Assembly: GCF_003626535.1 (NCBI RefSeq)
Contig: NZ_RBAL01000022.1
Location: 1-64,000, forward strand
Source of the DNA: Streptomyces hoynatensis
Lineage (GTDB): Bacteria; Actinomycetota; Actinomycetes; Streptomycetales; Streptomycetaceae
Reading direction: 5' to 3'
Length of the DNA: 64,000 nt
Part shown: positions 1-8,508 of the stretch, one piece after another
Layout: each line of letters starts with the position of its first letter
Numbering within the stretch: the stretch's first letter is position 1
Notes under the pieces: model-generated
What the model saw: only the letters and a program-made list of their open reading frames with translations
The model's database searches: none
What the model was told of the DNA's origin: nothing
Program-made: the position numbers and the translations under genes

Positions 1-177
1 CGAGGGGCCCATGATCGCGGTGAACACCCCCCGCTCGATGTCCACGGAGACCCCGTCCAGGGCCACCACCCTGGTCTCGCCCTCCCCATACGCCTTCACC
101 ACACCCTCGGCCCGCGCAGCCACGGCCGAGTGCCCTCCGCTGCCCCCGGTCTTCGGATTCGCCACAGCCGTCGTCAC
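1..177 (-). CDS. ABC transporter ATP-binding protein (5' part only)
   Basis: This is the N-terminal 59 residues of an ABC ATPase, cut off by the left edge just as the Walker A loop begins (...AIMGPS). The visible part has an Ala/Val-rich N-terminus, then VVKAYGEGETRVVALDGV and VDIERGVFTAIMGPS, the standard opening strands of the MacB/LolD/FtsE-like group that usually pairs with a FtsX/MacB-type permease. The GTG start at 177 is chosen because GGAGGAGAG lies at the right distance upstream and no homology-like sequence precedes it. The substrate cannot be told from this fragment. The gene diverges from the acyltransferase at 608. Confidence 0.85.
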   Translation of the reverse strand, partial: MTTAVANPKTGGSGGHSAVAARAEGVVKAYGEGETRVVALDGVSVDIERGVFTAIMGPS

Positions 178-607
178 GTTGCTCTCCTCCTGGCTTCCAG
201 CCACTGCGAGACGCCCGATCTGTCCGATCGGCGCTTCCTGGGTCTTCCCGTCGACGTAGAGACTAGAGAGGTGGTCCCCTCCTCCTCGTCGCCCCCTGGG
301 AGGAACCCACCCCCGACGGCGTAGGCGGGAAGTCGCACGTGCCCCTAGGGGTCGGCCCGGCCCGCCCCTGAGAAATTCATCGGGCGTTCACTCTCGCGCT
401 GCGCCCGGGCCACATTTTCTGCGCACAATTGAGCGGTCCCACATGCCCCGACGCAACCCCGGCCTGGCTGCCGTTTGCCCCCCATTCCCTGCATTCCCCT
501 CGTTCCCCTCGTTTCAGGTTTCCGTTCCTCGTGACCTACGCTCATCGGCCAAGGCTCGACAAGAAGTACGGAGTTAGGCGCGATGAAAGACGTAAGGTGC
601 TGAGAAG
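178..607. other. Divergent intergenic region with a short leader ORF
   Basis: These 430 bp separate the ABC ATPase (minus) from the acyltransferase (plus). There is a 10-bp palindrome CCCCTAGGGG at 342-351 and a run of TTCCCCTCG-like direct repeats near 495-515. A six-codon ORF (MKDVRC, 583-603) is preceded by GGAG at 570-573 and stops 4 nt before the acyltransferase GTG. No larger gene is supported. Promoters for both flanking genes must lie here, but I see no convincing -35/-10 pair. Confidence 0.5.
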
Positions 608-1759
608 GTGCTGAGTCTGCAACGCTTGAAGAGGGGCCCCGCGGAACGCCCCCGAGGACGCGAGGGCCAGACGAAGACCAAGCCGCGAGATCCACTGTGG
701 GAAAACGTCAGGTACGTCTCCGCCACCTGCGTCCTCATCGGCCATTTCATCACCCCCCTGCGCGACCAGTACGCCGGCATGCACTGGCTCTACAACGCCA
801 CCTGGCACCTGGGAGTTCCCGCCTTCGCGCTGATATCGGGCCGGTTCAGCAGCGCGCTTCCGCTGACGGCGCGCTCGGCCCAGCGGCTGATTCAGGGCAT
901 TCTGCTGCCGTACCTCGCGGTCTCCCTGCTCACCTCGCTGCAGATCTGGCTCCTGGGCGGCTCCTGGAATTTCTTCGTCGTCGAGCCGGTGGCGACGCTG
1001 TGGTTCCTGCTCTCGCTCATCTTCTGGAAGATCGCCCTCCCCTATGCGGTGACGCTGCGCCACCCGTTGACGGTCTCGGTGCTGGCCGCGCTCGCCGTCG
1101 GCTTCGCCGAGGACGTGGGCTTCGCGTTCTCCGCCTCGCAAACCGTCACGTTCTTCCCGTTCTTCTACATCGGCTACCTCATCGGGCAGGGCGGCTGGCA
1201 GCGGCGGGCCGTCGAGGCCGTGCCGCGCTGGGCCGCGGCCTGCGTCACCGTGGCGCTCTTCGGCGGCGCCTGGCTCGCCGACGACCGTCTCGAACCGGTG
1301 TGGCTGGCCATGAAGCGCCCCTACAGCCAGGACTCCTACGACCTGATGTGGGGCGTTCCGGTGCGCGCCGCGGTCCTGGTCTGGGGCGTTCTGGCGACGG
1401 TGGCCCTCATCCGCCTGGTTCCGCGCCGTCGGGTACCGTTCATGACGACGCTCGGCACCGCGGGGTTGTACATCTACGTGCTTCACCCCCTTGTTCTCAG
1501 GCAGCTGTACCACGTTGATTTCTTCCGGCACCTCAACACCTCCACGGAGGCGGTCGAGTGGCTCCTGGTGGCGATCATCACGGCCGCACTGCTTGGTTCC
1601 CCCCCGGTACAAATGATCGCAAGGCCCTTTGTGCAGCCCCGCGCCCGCTGGCTCTTCCGCGCCACGGAACAGGACCGGCCGCGGGAGGCGCCGGCGTCGG
1701 ATCAGGTCTTCCCCCCGAAGGCCGGCAAGGCCACGGCGCCGGAAAGACAGCCCATCTGA
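608..1759 (+). CDS. Membrane acyltransferase (acyltransferase 3-like)
   Basis: A 383-residue polytopic membrane protein. After a basic, hydrophilic N-terminus (residues 1-30) come about ten hydrophobic segments. The first contains R35 and H46 in the arrangement WENVRYVSATCVLIGH, typical of acyltransferase-3/OafA-like proteins that transfer acyl groups to surface sugars. The C-terminal 40 residues are again hydrophilic. The GTG start at 608 is the only reasonable one, since an in-frame stop lies at 593. Its own ribosome site is poor, so it may be coupled to the tiny upstream ORF. It sits 50 bp before a large glycosyltransferase, which suggests both act on the same cell-surface glycan; that is inference from context. 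Confidence 0.7.
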   Translation: MLSLQRLKRGPAERPRGREGQTKTKPRDPLWENVRYVSATCVLIGHFITPLRDQYAGMHWLYNATWHLGVPAFALISGRFSSALPLTARSAQRLIQGILLPYLAVSLLTSLQIWLLGGSWNFFVVEPVATLWFLLSLIFWKIALPYAVTLRHPLTVSVLAALAVGFAEDVGFAFSASQTVTFFPFFYIGYLIGQGGWQRRAVEAVPRWAAACVTVALFGGAWLADDRLEPVWLAMKRPYSQDSYDLMWGVPVRAAVLVWGVLATVALIRLVPRRRVPFMTTLGTAGLYIYVLHPLVLRQLYHVDFFRHLNTSTEAVEWLLVAIITAALLGSPPVQMIARPFVQPRARWLFRATEQDRPREAPASDQVFPPKAGKATAPERQPI

Positions 1760-1808
1760 AAACCTGCGGCATCCTGCACCTACTGGACTGGGAAGAACTG
1801 GGAAGAAA

Positions 1809-4469
1809 ATGCACATCGCAGTGTTCGTCGAGAACCGGAACGGCGTTGATCTGACCCGGCGGATCATGGCCGCCCCGGAGTCGGAGAAACACAGCTTCTC
1901 CGTATTCACCGCGGATGTGAACGGCGAGGTGGCCCGCTGGACACTGGCCGAGGCCGCCGCCGGCGGCGAGGAGTTCCCGGTCCGCAACCTCTTCGAGGTC
2001 GGCGAGGCGATGAGCGACGACGAGTTCGGCCAGGAGCTGCGGGTGCGGGCCGCCGCGTTCGCCGCCGAGGAGCAGGTCGAGCGGGTCATCCTCTTCAACG
2101 ACCAGTCCCGGCGTGGCCGCAGGGTGACCGAGGCGCTCAACGAGCGGCTGCCGGTGGTCCTGGTCCAGGACGGCCACCTCGACTTCCACTACAAGAAGCT
2201 GGCGGCCGGACAGCGCGACCAGAACTGGTACTACGGGGCCTCCCGCCCCGCCGCCGTCTGCGTCTGGGGCCCGGCGATGGCCCAGCACGTCGGCTTCCGC
2301 ACCTCGGAGCCGGGACCGCGGGTGCACATCACCGGCGGCCTCGGCCACAGCGACGACCCCGAGTTGCTGACCGTGGCCCGCTCCGGCGTGCACCGCACCG
2401 CCCGCGAGGCCGACGCGCCGCTGCGGATCGTCATCCTCGACCAGCCCCTGGGCGACCAGGGCAAGATGCCGCGGCCGGAACACCGCGCGCAGCTGACCGA
2501 GATGGTCGAGTCCCTGCGCGCCTACGGCGAGATCGACGTCAAGCCGCACCCCTCCACCCAGCCCGCCCACCTGACCTGGCTGGCCACCGGCCTGCCCGGG
2601 GTCACCCTCCTCGACGCCGAGCGGCTGCTGGACGCCGAGGGGCTCGCCGCCTACGACCTGGCCATCACCTTCTTCTCCACCACCTACCTGCAGACGCTGC
2701 GCGCCGGGGTGCCGCTGGTCCTGTACAACCCCAAGGCCCTCAACATCGTCTTCCCGACTATCCACCACCCGCTGCTGCGCAACGCCGGGACCACCGAGGA
2801 GCTGGCCGCGGTGGCGCTGCGGCTGAAGAAGTCCCGCAAGTTCCTCGCCAACCAGCACGGCGCCCCCATCGAGCACTTCCTCGCCTTCAAGGACGACGTG
2901 GCGGGCGAGATCATGCGCGTGGTGGAGGAGGCGGAGCCGAGCCCGCCGCCCTCGGCCGAGACCGCCGCCCCGGCCGGCGCCTCCGCGGGGGCCGGCGCCG
3001 CGGCCGGCGGCTCGCTGGCGGAGCGCGCGCTGCGCGAGGTGGAGCGCCGGGCCTCAAGGCCAGGCACGCTGGCCGTCGTCGGCGTGAGCTTCTCCTACAT
3101 CACCGGCGTCGCGGTCCCCGTGCTCACCTACACGCAGGCCCTGATCGCGCAGAGCCCCGTCGACGTCCACTACTTCGACCTGGCCGCCTTCCCGCAGCCG
3201 GAGCACGCGGCCGAGGCGCTGGCCGACGCCGAGATCATCCTCATCAACAGCCTCGCCCCCTTCTGGCGTTCGCCCATCGCCAACGCCCTGGTCGAGGCGC
3301 TGGTCGACGCCGGGTGCACGGTCATGCTGTACGCGCACGAGACGGAGTACGTCTTCAACTACGAGGCGGAGCGCTCCGCCGAGCGGCACCTGGAGATGCT
3401 GAAGCTGCTGCCGCGGCTGACCGTGCTGTGCGTGTCCAAGGCGCAGGCCGACATGTTCCGCCAGCTGGGCGTGACCGACCCGATCGTGATCTACAACACC
3501 GTCCCGCGCGACATCCACCGCGCCCGCGCCTCGGCCACGGTCGGCGAACGGCCGCGGATGATCATGGTGGGCACGGTGCAGGACCGCAAGGGCGTGGACC
3601 TGTTCTCCCGGGTGGCCGAGCTGGCGCACGCCCGCGGCCTGCCCTGGCGCTTCAGCTGGGTCGGCTGGAAGACGCCGCGGATCGCGCAGAAGACCCTGCT
3701 CTCCGACCGGGTGGAGTGGATGGGGGCGCTCTCCCGCGACCGGGTGCGCGAGGAACTCGCCGCCTCCGACGTCTTCTTCCTCTCCAGCGTGGACGACCCG
3801 ATGCCGCTCTCGGTCGTCGAGGCCGTGCAGCACCGGCTGCGGATCGCCACCTTCCACCGGGTCGGCTCCCGCGAGGTCCTGGACGGCGTGCGCGGCTACC
3901 GGGCCTACACCGAGTACACCCCGGAGGCCGCGTTCGAGGCGCTGCGGGCCGTGCTCGCCGAGGAGGTCGACGAGGAGCGGTACCGGGAGGTGGAGGAGCT
4001 GTTCGACATCCCGGCCTTCAGCGCCAGGATGTCCGCGGCGCTCTCCCTGCCCGCGCCGGGCGCGACGGTGGCGCACGACGCCGAGGAGGCGCGGCACCGG
4101 TTCTCGGTCGCGCTGGAGCAGAACGTCGCCTACCGCACCGACGAGTTCCGCGAGCACATGAGCGCGGGCCGCGAGGAGAACGCCTTCCGGGTGGGCCGGG
4201 AGATCCTGCGCCGCGCCACCCACTCCACGGATGTGCTGGTGGGCATGGCGGAGATCCACGCCAGGCACGGGCGGGTCAAGGAGGCGCTGAGCATGCTGGG
4301 CGGCGCGGCCTGCGTCGGCGGGCAGCGCTCGCGGGTCTGGATGGAGATCGCCAGGGTCGCGGAGATGCTCGGCGGGGAGGGCAGGTCCCTGCACCGCTTC
4401 GCCCGCCGGGAGGCGCTGCGCATCCGGGTGCGCAACCGGGCCTCGCGGCTCGGCGGCACGGACTCCTGA
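1809..4469 (+). CDS. Two-domain glycosyltransferase (GT-B + GT4)
   Basis: An 886-residue protein with two glycosyltransferase-like halves. Residues 1 to about 375 resemble the CDP-glycerol glycerophosphotransferase/capsule transferase fold, with DVKPHPS near residue 245 and a Thr/Ser-rich FFSTTYLQTLRAGVPLVLY segment. A Pro/Ala/Gly linker follows (about 376-400). The C-terminal half is a GT4 domain with GTVQDRKGVDL near 588 and DPMPLSVVEA near 663, the expected sugar-nucleotide-binding region. The last 100 residues look helical. The ATG at 1809 is preceded by GGGAAG at good spacing; the open frame continues upstream but that part overlaps the acyltransferase and lacks homology. A role in teichoic-acid-like or other wall polysaccharide synthesis is inferred. 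Confidence 0.75.
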   Translation: MHIAVFVENRNGVDLTRRIMAAPESEKHSFSVFTADVNGEVARWTLAEAAAGGEEFPVRNLFEVGEAMSDDEFGQELRVRAAAFAAEEQVERVILFNDQSRRGRRVTEALNERLPVVLVQDGHLDFHYKKLAAGQRDQNWYYGASRPAAVCVWGPAMAQHVGFRTSEPGPRVHITGGLGHSDDPELLTVARSGVHRTAREADAPLRIVILDQPLGDQGKMPRPEHRAQLTEMVESLRAYGEIDVKPHPSTQPAHLTWLATGLPGVTLLDAERLLDAEGLAAYDLAITFFSTTYLQTLRAGVPLVLYNPKALNIVFPTIHHPLLRNAGTTEELAAVALRLKKSRKFLANQHGAPIEHFLAFKDDVAGEIMRVVEEAEPSPPPSAETAAPAGASAGAGAAAGGSLAERALREVERRASRPGTLAVVGVSFSYITGVAVPVLTYTQALIAQSPVDVHYFDLAAFPQPEHAAEALADAEIILINSLAPFWRSPIANALVEALVDAGCTVMLYAHETEYVFNYEAERSAERHLEMLKLLPRLTVLCVSKAQADMFRQLGVTDPIVIYNTVPRDIHRARASATVGERPRMIMVGTVQDRKGVDLFSRVAELAHARGLPWRFSWVGWKTPRIAQKTLLSDRVEWMGALSRDRVREELAASDVFFLSSVDDPMPLSVVEAVQHRLRIATFHRVGSREVLDGVRGYRAYTEYTPEAAFEALRAVLAEEVDEERYREVEELFDIPAFSARMSAALSLPAPGATVAHDAEEARHRFSVALEQNVAYRTDEFREHMSAGREENAFRVGREILRRATHSTDVLVGMAEIHARHGRVKEALSMLGGAACVGGQRSRVWMEIARVAEMLGGEGRSLHRFARREALRIRVRNRASRLGGTDS

Positions 4470-4486
4470 CCCGGCACCGGCTCCTG

Positions 4487-4511
4487 CCCCGGCGCGGGCC
4501 GCCTGCCGGGG
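4487..4511 (+). terminator. Weak hairpin after the glycosyltransferase
   Basis: A 7-bp perfect stem (CCCCGGC 4487-4493 with GCCGGGG 4505-4511) and 11-nt loop starts 17 nt after the stop codon. There is no T-run, as is common in Streptomyces. It may be only partly effective. Confidence 0.35.
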
Positions 4512-4635
4512 GGCCGTCGGCTCCGCGGCGGGGCGTGCGGAGGTCACCGCGCGCCGCCTGCTGCGCCGAGCCTGGCCTTCGGAGGGCGGGCTGCTTAAGA
4601 TCGTACGACCACCGACAGACCATGGGAGTTCCCAG

Positions 4636-5307
4636 GTGAAGCGTCGAACGTCCGCAGCGTCCGTAGCCGCCGCTGCCGCCGCAACTGCCGCCCTGCTCCT
4701 GTCCGGCTGCTCCTCGGACAACCATCCGGGCGCCGCGGCCGTGGTGGGCGGCGAGCGAATCTCGCTGGCCTCCGTCCAGGCCCAGGTGGAGGCCGTACGC
4801 GCCGCCCAGCGTGCCCAGCCGAACGGCGACCAGCTCCTCTCCGGCTCGGGCGACCTCACCCGGCAGACCGTCAACTTCCTGGTGTACGAGGAGGTTCTGG
4901 AGCGGGCCGCCGCCGACCACGGCGTGCGGGTCTCCCGGCGCGCCGTGCAGGAGGCGCGGGACGCCACCGAGCAGTCCCTCGGCGGGGCCGAGGCGCTGCG
5001 GCAGGTGGCGCTGGCCCCCCAGTCCGGGCTCCCGGTGGCCGGGGACGAGCAGATCGACAGGATGCTGCGCAGCCAGCTGCTGTACTCGGGCCTGGCCCAG
5101 CGCCTGGGCCCCGCGGGCGACCCGCAGACCGCCCAGCAGCGCCTGATCGAGGCCCTGACCGACACGGCGAACGAGATCGGCGTGGACGTCAACCCCCGCT
5201 ACGGCGCCTGGGACGCGGAGAACATCACGCTGGCCGAGGCCGACGAGCCGTGGCTGCGGGCGGAGGAGCAGGCCCAGGCCGGGGGCCCGGTTACGCTCGA
5301 CGGGTGA
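4636..5307 (+). CDS. SurA N-terminal-domain lipoprotein
   Basis: A 223-residue lipoprotein. The N-terminus is MKRRTS, a 15-residue hydrophobic stretch and the lipobox LLSGC with the lipidated cysteine at C25. The mature part (VVGGERISLASVQAQVE, then helical sequence) resembles the SurA N-terminal chaperone domain, but no parvulin PPIase domain follows, so chaperone-like binding rather than prolyl isomerisation is likely. The GTG start at 4636 has GGGAG about 7 nt upstream. A TTAAGAT-like -10 lies around 4593. Its stop overlaps the start of mazG (GTGA), so the two are translationally coupled. The functional link to MazG is unknown. Confidence 0.75.
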   Translation: MKRRTSAASVAAAAAATAALLLSGCSSDNHPGAAAVVGGERISLASVQAQVEAVRAAQRAQPNGDQLLSGSGDLTRQTVNFLVYEEVLERAAADHGVRVSRRAVQEARDATEQSLGGAEALRQVALAPQSGLPVAGDEQIDRMLRSQLLYSGLAQRLGPAGDPQTAQQRLIEALTDTANEIGVDVNPRYGAWDAENITLAEADEPWLRAEEQAQAGGPVTLDG

Positions 5308-6287
5308 GCGAATCCGACCGCGCGGAACCCGGCCGTATCGTCCTGCTGACCACCAGCCACCGGGTCGCGCCCGGCATGCTGTCCTGGCCCGCCTGGCAGG
5401 TGCTGCGCGCGGCCGGGACGGTGCTGTGCAAGGACCCCGCACACCCGCAGCTGCCGTACGTCCGCGAGGCCGGCGTCGCCGTCCGCGTCGCCGAGCCGCG
5501 GGCGGCGGAGCTGGTGGCCGCCGCCGCGGGCGGCCGCACGGCCGTGGTGCTGGCCGGCGCGGAGGGCGAGCCGGGGCTGACGGAGGAGTTCGCCGCCCTG
5601 GCCGGCTCGGGCCGCGCCGCCCTGCCCGACCTGGAGCTGCTGCCGGGCGCCTACGACCTCCCGGGCGCCAGGCTGCTCGACCTCGTCCAGGTCATGGACC
5701 GCATCCGGGCCGCGTGCCCCTGGGCCTCGGTCCAGACCAGCGAGGGCCTGGCCAGGTTCGGCATCGAGGAGATGTACGAGCTGGTGGAGGCGATCGAGGC
5801 CGGGGACCGCACGGAACTCCTGGAGGAGCTCGGCGACGTGCTGCTCCAGGTCGTCTTCCACGCCAGGATCGCCGAGGAGGCCGAGGAGCCCTTCGGCATC
5901 GACGAGGTCGCCGCCGGGATCGTCGCCAAGCTGATCCGCCGGCATCCGCACGTCTTCGGCGACGCCCGGGCCGAGACCGCGGAGGACGTCCACGCGCTGT
6001 GGCTGCGCACCAAGGCGGCCGAGAAGGAGCGGACCTCGGTCACCGACGGGGTGCCCCTGGGGCAGCCCGGGCTCGCGCTCGCCGCGAAGCTGGCCGGCCG
6101 GGCGCGGGCGGCCGGCCTTCGGGTGCCGCTGCCAGGCGACCCGCAGGACCCGGCCGACTTCGGGCACCGCCTGCTCGCGCTGGCCGCCGAGGCGGAGGCG
6201 GCGGGCGTCGACCCGGATACGGCGCTGCGCGCCACGGCCCGCGCCTACCGCGCGCAGATCCGCGCCGAGGAGTCCCCCGGCGCCTAG
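5304..6287 (+). CDS. mazG: MazG nucleoside triphosphate pyrophosphohydrolase
   Basis: A 327-residue MazG-family enzyme that hydrolyses (d)NTPs to NMP and pyrophosphate, cleaning nucleotide pools and possibly affecting ppGpp. The catalytic EExxE...ExxD signature is visible as IEEMYELVEAIEAGDRTELL followed by EELGD at about residues 153-178. The first ~110 residues (GRIVLLTTSHRVAPGMLSWP...) look like the degenerate N-terminal domain found in Streptomyces MazG proteins. The GTG at 5304 is chosen because it overlaps the lipoprotein stop by 4 nt and starts the conserved region; an in-frame start 18 codons earlier would add only low-complexity residues. It is convergent with the M3 peptidase. Confidence 0.88.
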   Translation: MSESDRAEPGRIVLLTTSHRVAPGMLSWPAWQVLRAAGTVLCKDPAHPQLPYVREAGVAVRVAEPRAAELVAAAAGGRTAVVLAGAEGEPGLTEEFAALAGSGRAALPDLELLPGAYDLPGARLLDLVQVMDRIRAACPWASVQTSEGLARFGIEEMYELVEAIEAGDRTELLEELGDVLLQVVFHARIAEEAEEPFGIDEVAAGIVAKLIRRHPHVFGDARAETAEDVHALWLRTKAAEKERTSVTDGVPLGQPGLALAAKLAGRARAAGLRVPLPGDPQDPADFGHRLLALAAEAEAAGVDPDTALRATARAYRAQIRAEESPGA

Positions 6288-6478
6288 CGCCCCGCGTGTT
6301 CCCCTCCCCCGGCGTCTGGGGCGCCCCTCCCCCGCGCCGCGCGCCGCACCGCGCCCCCGCCCGGCCCCCACGGCCGTCCCACGGGGCCGCCCCGCCGCGG
6401 CCGGGCGCCGGGGAGGGCCCGCGCGGGGACGGCGCGGGCGCGTTGCGGACCGGCCGGGGCGGCGGCGGGCCGGGCGGC

Positions 6479-8497
6479 TCAGGCGAGGAGGCCGCGGCGG
6501 GCGAGGAGGGGCTCGATCTCGGGGTCGCGGCCGACGACCGCGCGGAAGGCGCCGAGGGAGTCGACGCTGCCGCCCTTGCTCAGCAGCTCCCGGCGGAAGA
6601 TCTCCCCGCTCTCCCGCACGCTCAGCCCGTTCTCCTTGAACCAGCGCACGGTGTCCGCGTCCAGCACCTCGGCCCAGCAGTAGCCGTAGTAGCCGGCGGC
6701 GTAGTCGTTGGTGAAGATGTGCGCGAAGTAGCCCGTGCGGTAGCGCGGCGGGATGGCGGGCAGCGCCAGGCCGTAGCGCTCCAGGGCCGCCGCCTCGAAC
6801 TCCTCGGCCTCGCCCGGGTCCTGCCCCGCGGGCAGGGTGTGCCAGGCCCAGTCGAGCAGCGCGGCGCCCAGGTACTCGACCAGCCGGAAGCCCTCGCCGA
6901 AGTTCTCCGCCTCCCGCAGCCGCGCCGGGAGCTCCGGCGGCATCGGCTCCCCGGTGAGGTGGTGCCTGGCGTAGTGGGCGAGCACCTCGGGCCAGTCCGC
7001 CCACATCTCGTTGACCTGGGAGGGGAACTCCACGAAGTCGCGCGGGACGCCGGTGCCCGACAGCAGCGGGTAGCGCACGTCGGAGAACAGGCCGTGCAGC
7101 GCGTGCCCGAACTCGTGGAAGAGGGTGGTCACCTCGTCCCAGGTCAGCAGCACCGGCTCGCCGGCCGGCGGCTTGGCGATGTTGAGGTTGTTGACCACCA
7201 CGGGCCGCTGCCCGAGCAGCCGCGACTGGGAGACCAGCTCGTTCATCCAGGCGCCGCCCCGCTTGGACTCCCGGGCGAAGAAGTCCCCGATGTACAGGCC
7301 GAGCGGCCCGCCGTCGGCGTCGTGCACCTCGAAGACCCTGGCGTCCTCGTGGTAGGCGAGGAGGTCGGGGCGCTCGGTGAAGGTGATGCCGTAGACCAGC
7401 CCCGCGGCGTGGAAGACGCCGTCGCGCAGCACCCGCTCCAGCTCCAGGTACGGGCGCAGGTCGGCGGCGTCCAGGGCGAAGCGCTCCTTGCGGACCCGCT
7501 CGGAGTAGAACTGCCAGTCCGAGGCGCGGATTTCGGCCACGCCCGCGGCCTCGGCCAGCGCCTCGCCCTCCCGCCTGGCGTTGGCGACGGCCGGGGTGAC
7601 GAGGCGGTGGAGCATCGCCTCGACGGCCTCGGTGGTGCCCGCGGTCTGGTCGGCGACCTGCCAGGCGGCGTGGTTGGGGTGGCCGAGCAGGGCGGCGCGC
7701 TCGGCGCGCAGCCTGGCCAGGGCGACGGCGATGCGGCCGTTCTCCGGCAGGCCGCGGCCGAGGGAGGCGGCCAGCAGGCGCTCGCGCAGGGCCGGGTCGG
7801 TGAGGGCGGCCAGCTCGGTCTGGTTGGAGAAGTTCTTGAGGCTGAGGACGTACGCGCCGTCGTGGCCCAGGGCCTTGGCGTTCTCCGCGGCGGCGGCCAC
7901 CTGGTCGGCGGGCAGCCCCGCCAGGTCCTCCGGCCGGTCGAGGACCAGGGCCGCGGCGGCGGTGGCGGCGCGCAGGTTGCGGGTGAACTCGGCGCTCAGG
8001 GTGGCGATCTCGGCGTTCAGCTCGCGCAGCCGCCGCTGCTGTTCGGCGCCGAGCAGCGCGCCGGCGCGGACCCGCAGGGTGTGGTGCCGCTCCAGCAGCC
8101 GCAGCTGCTCGGCGTCGAGGCCGAGTTCCTCGCGCCGCCGGTACAGCTCGTCGATGCGGGCGAAGAGGGCCGCGTCCAGGAGCAGCGCGTCCTCGTGGGC
8201 GGCCAGGCGGGGCGCGATCTCGGCCTCCAGGGCCTCGGTCGCCTCGTCGGCGTCGGAGGACGCCTTGTTGAAGAACACGCGCCGCACCCGGTCGAGGATC
8301 GCGCCGCTGCGTTCGAGGGCCTCCAGCGTGTTCTCGAAGGTGGGCGGGTCGGGGTTGGCGCCTATGGCCGCCACCTCGGCCAGCTCGTCGGCCATGCCGC
8401 GTTCGAAGGCGGGCAGGAAGTGCTCGTGCCTGAGGCGCGCGAAGGGAGGCAGCTCGTAGGGCAGCTCGCTCGGCTCGAAGAATGGGTTCGACGTCAC
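6479..8497 (-). CDS. M3 family metallopeptidase (oligopeptidase A/Dcp type)
   Basis: A 672-residue zinc oligopeptidase. The HEFGH motif is at residues 461-465 (HEFGHALHGLFS), and the third zinc ligand is expected in the VEFPSQVNEMW segment about 25 residues later. The remaining sequence (TFENTLEALERSG near the N-terminus, the helical NFSNQTELAALTDPALRERL region, and GYYGYCWAEVLDADTV near the C-terminus) is typical of cytosolic M3A peptidases that degrade short peptides. Length matches the family. No signal peptide is present. GTG 8497 begins VTSNPFFEPS; its Shine-Dalgarno is weak, which fits coupling to the gene 11 bp upstream. Confidence 0.92.
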   Translation of the reverse strand: MTSNPFFEPSELPYELPPFARLRHEHFLPAFERGMADELAEVAAIGANPDPPTFENTLEALERSGAILDRVRRVFFNKASSDADEATEALEAEIAPRLAAHEDALLLDAALFARIDELYRRREELGLDAEQLRLLERHHTLRVRAGALLGAEQQRRLRELNAEIATLSAEFTRNLRAATAAAALVLDRPEDLAGLPADQVAAAAENAKALGHDGAYVLSLKNFSNQTELAALTDPALRERLLAASLGRGLPENGRIAVALARLRAERAALLGHPNHAAWQVADQTAGTTEAVEAMLHRLVTPAVANARREGEALAEAAGVAEIRASDWQFYSERVRKERFALDAADLRPYLELERVLRDGVFHAAGLVYGITFTERPDLLAYHEDARVFEVHDADGGPLGLYIGDFFARESKRGGAWMNELVSQSRLLGQRPVVVNNLNIAKPPAGEPVLLTWDEVTTLFHEFGHALHGLFSDVRYPLLSGTGVPRDFVEFPSQVNEMWADWPEVLAHYARHHLTGEPMPPELPARLREAENFGEGFRLVEYLGAALLDWAWHTLPAGQDPGEAEEFEAAALERYGLALPAIPPRYRTGYFAHIFTNDYAAGYYGYCWAEVLDADTVRWFKENGLSVRESGEIFRRELLSKGGSVDSLGAFRAVVGRDPEIEPLLARRGLLA

Positions 8498-8508
8498 GTG
8501 GCCAGAAT

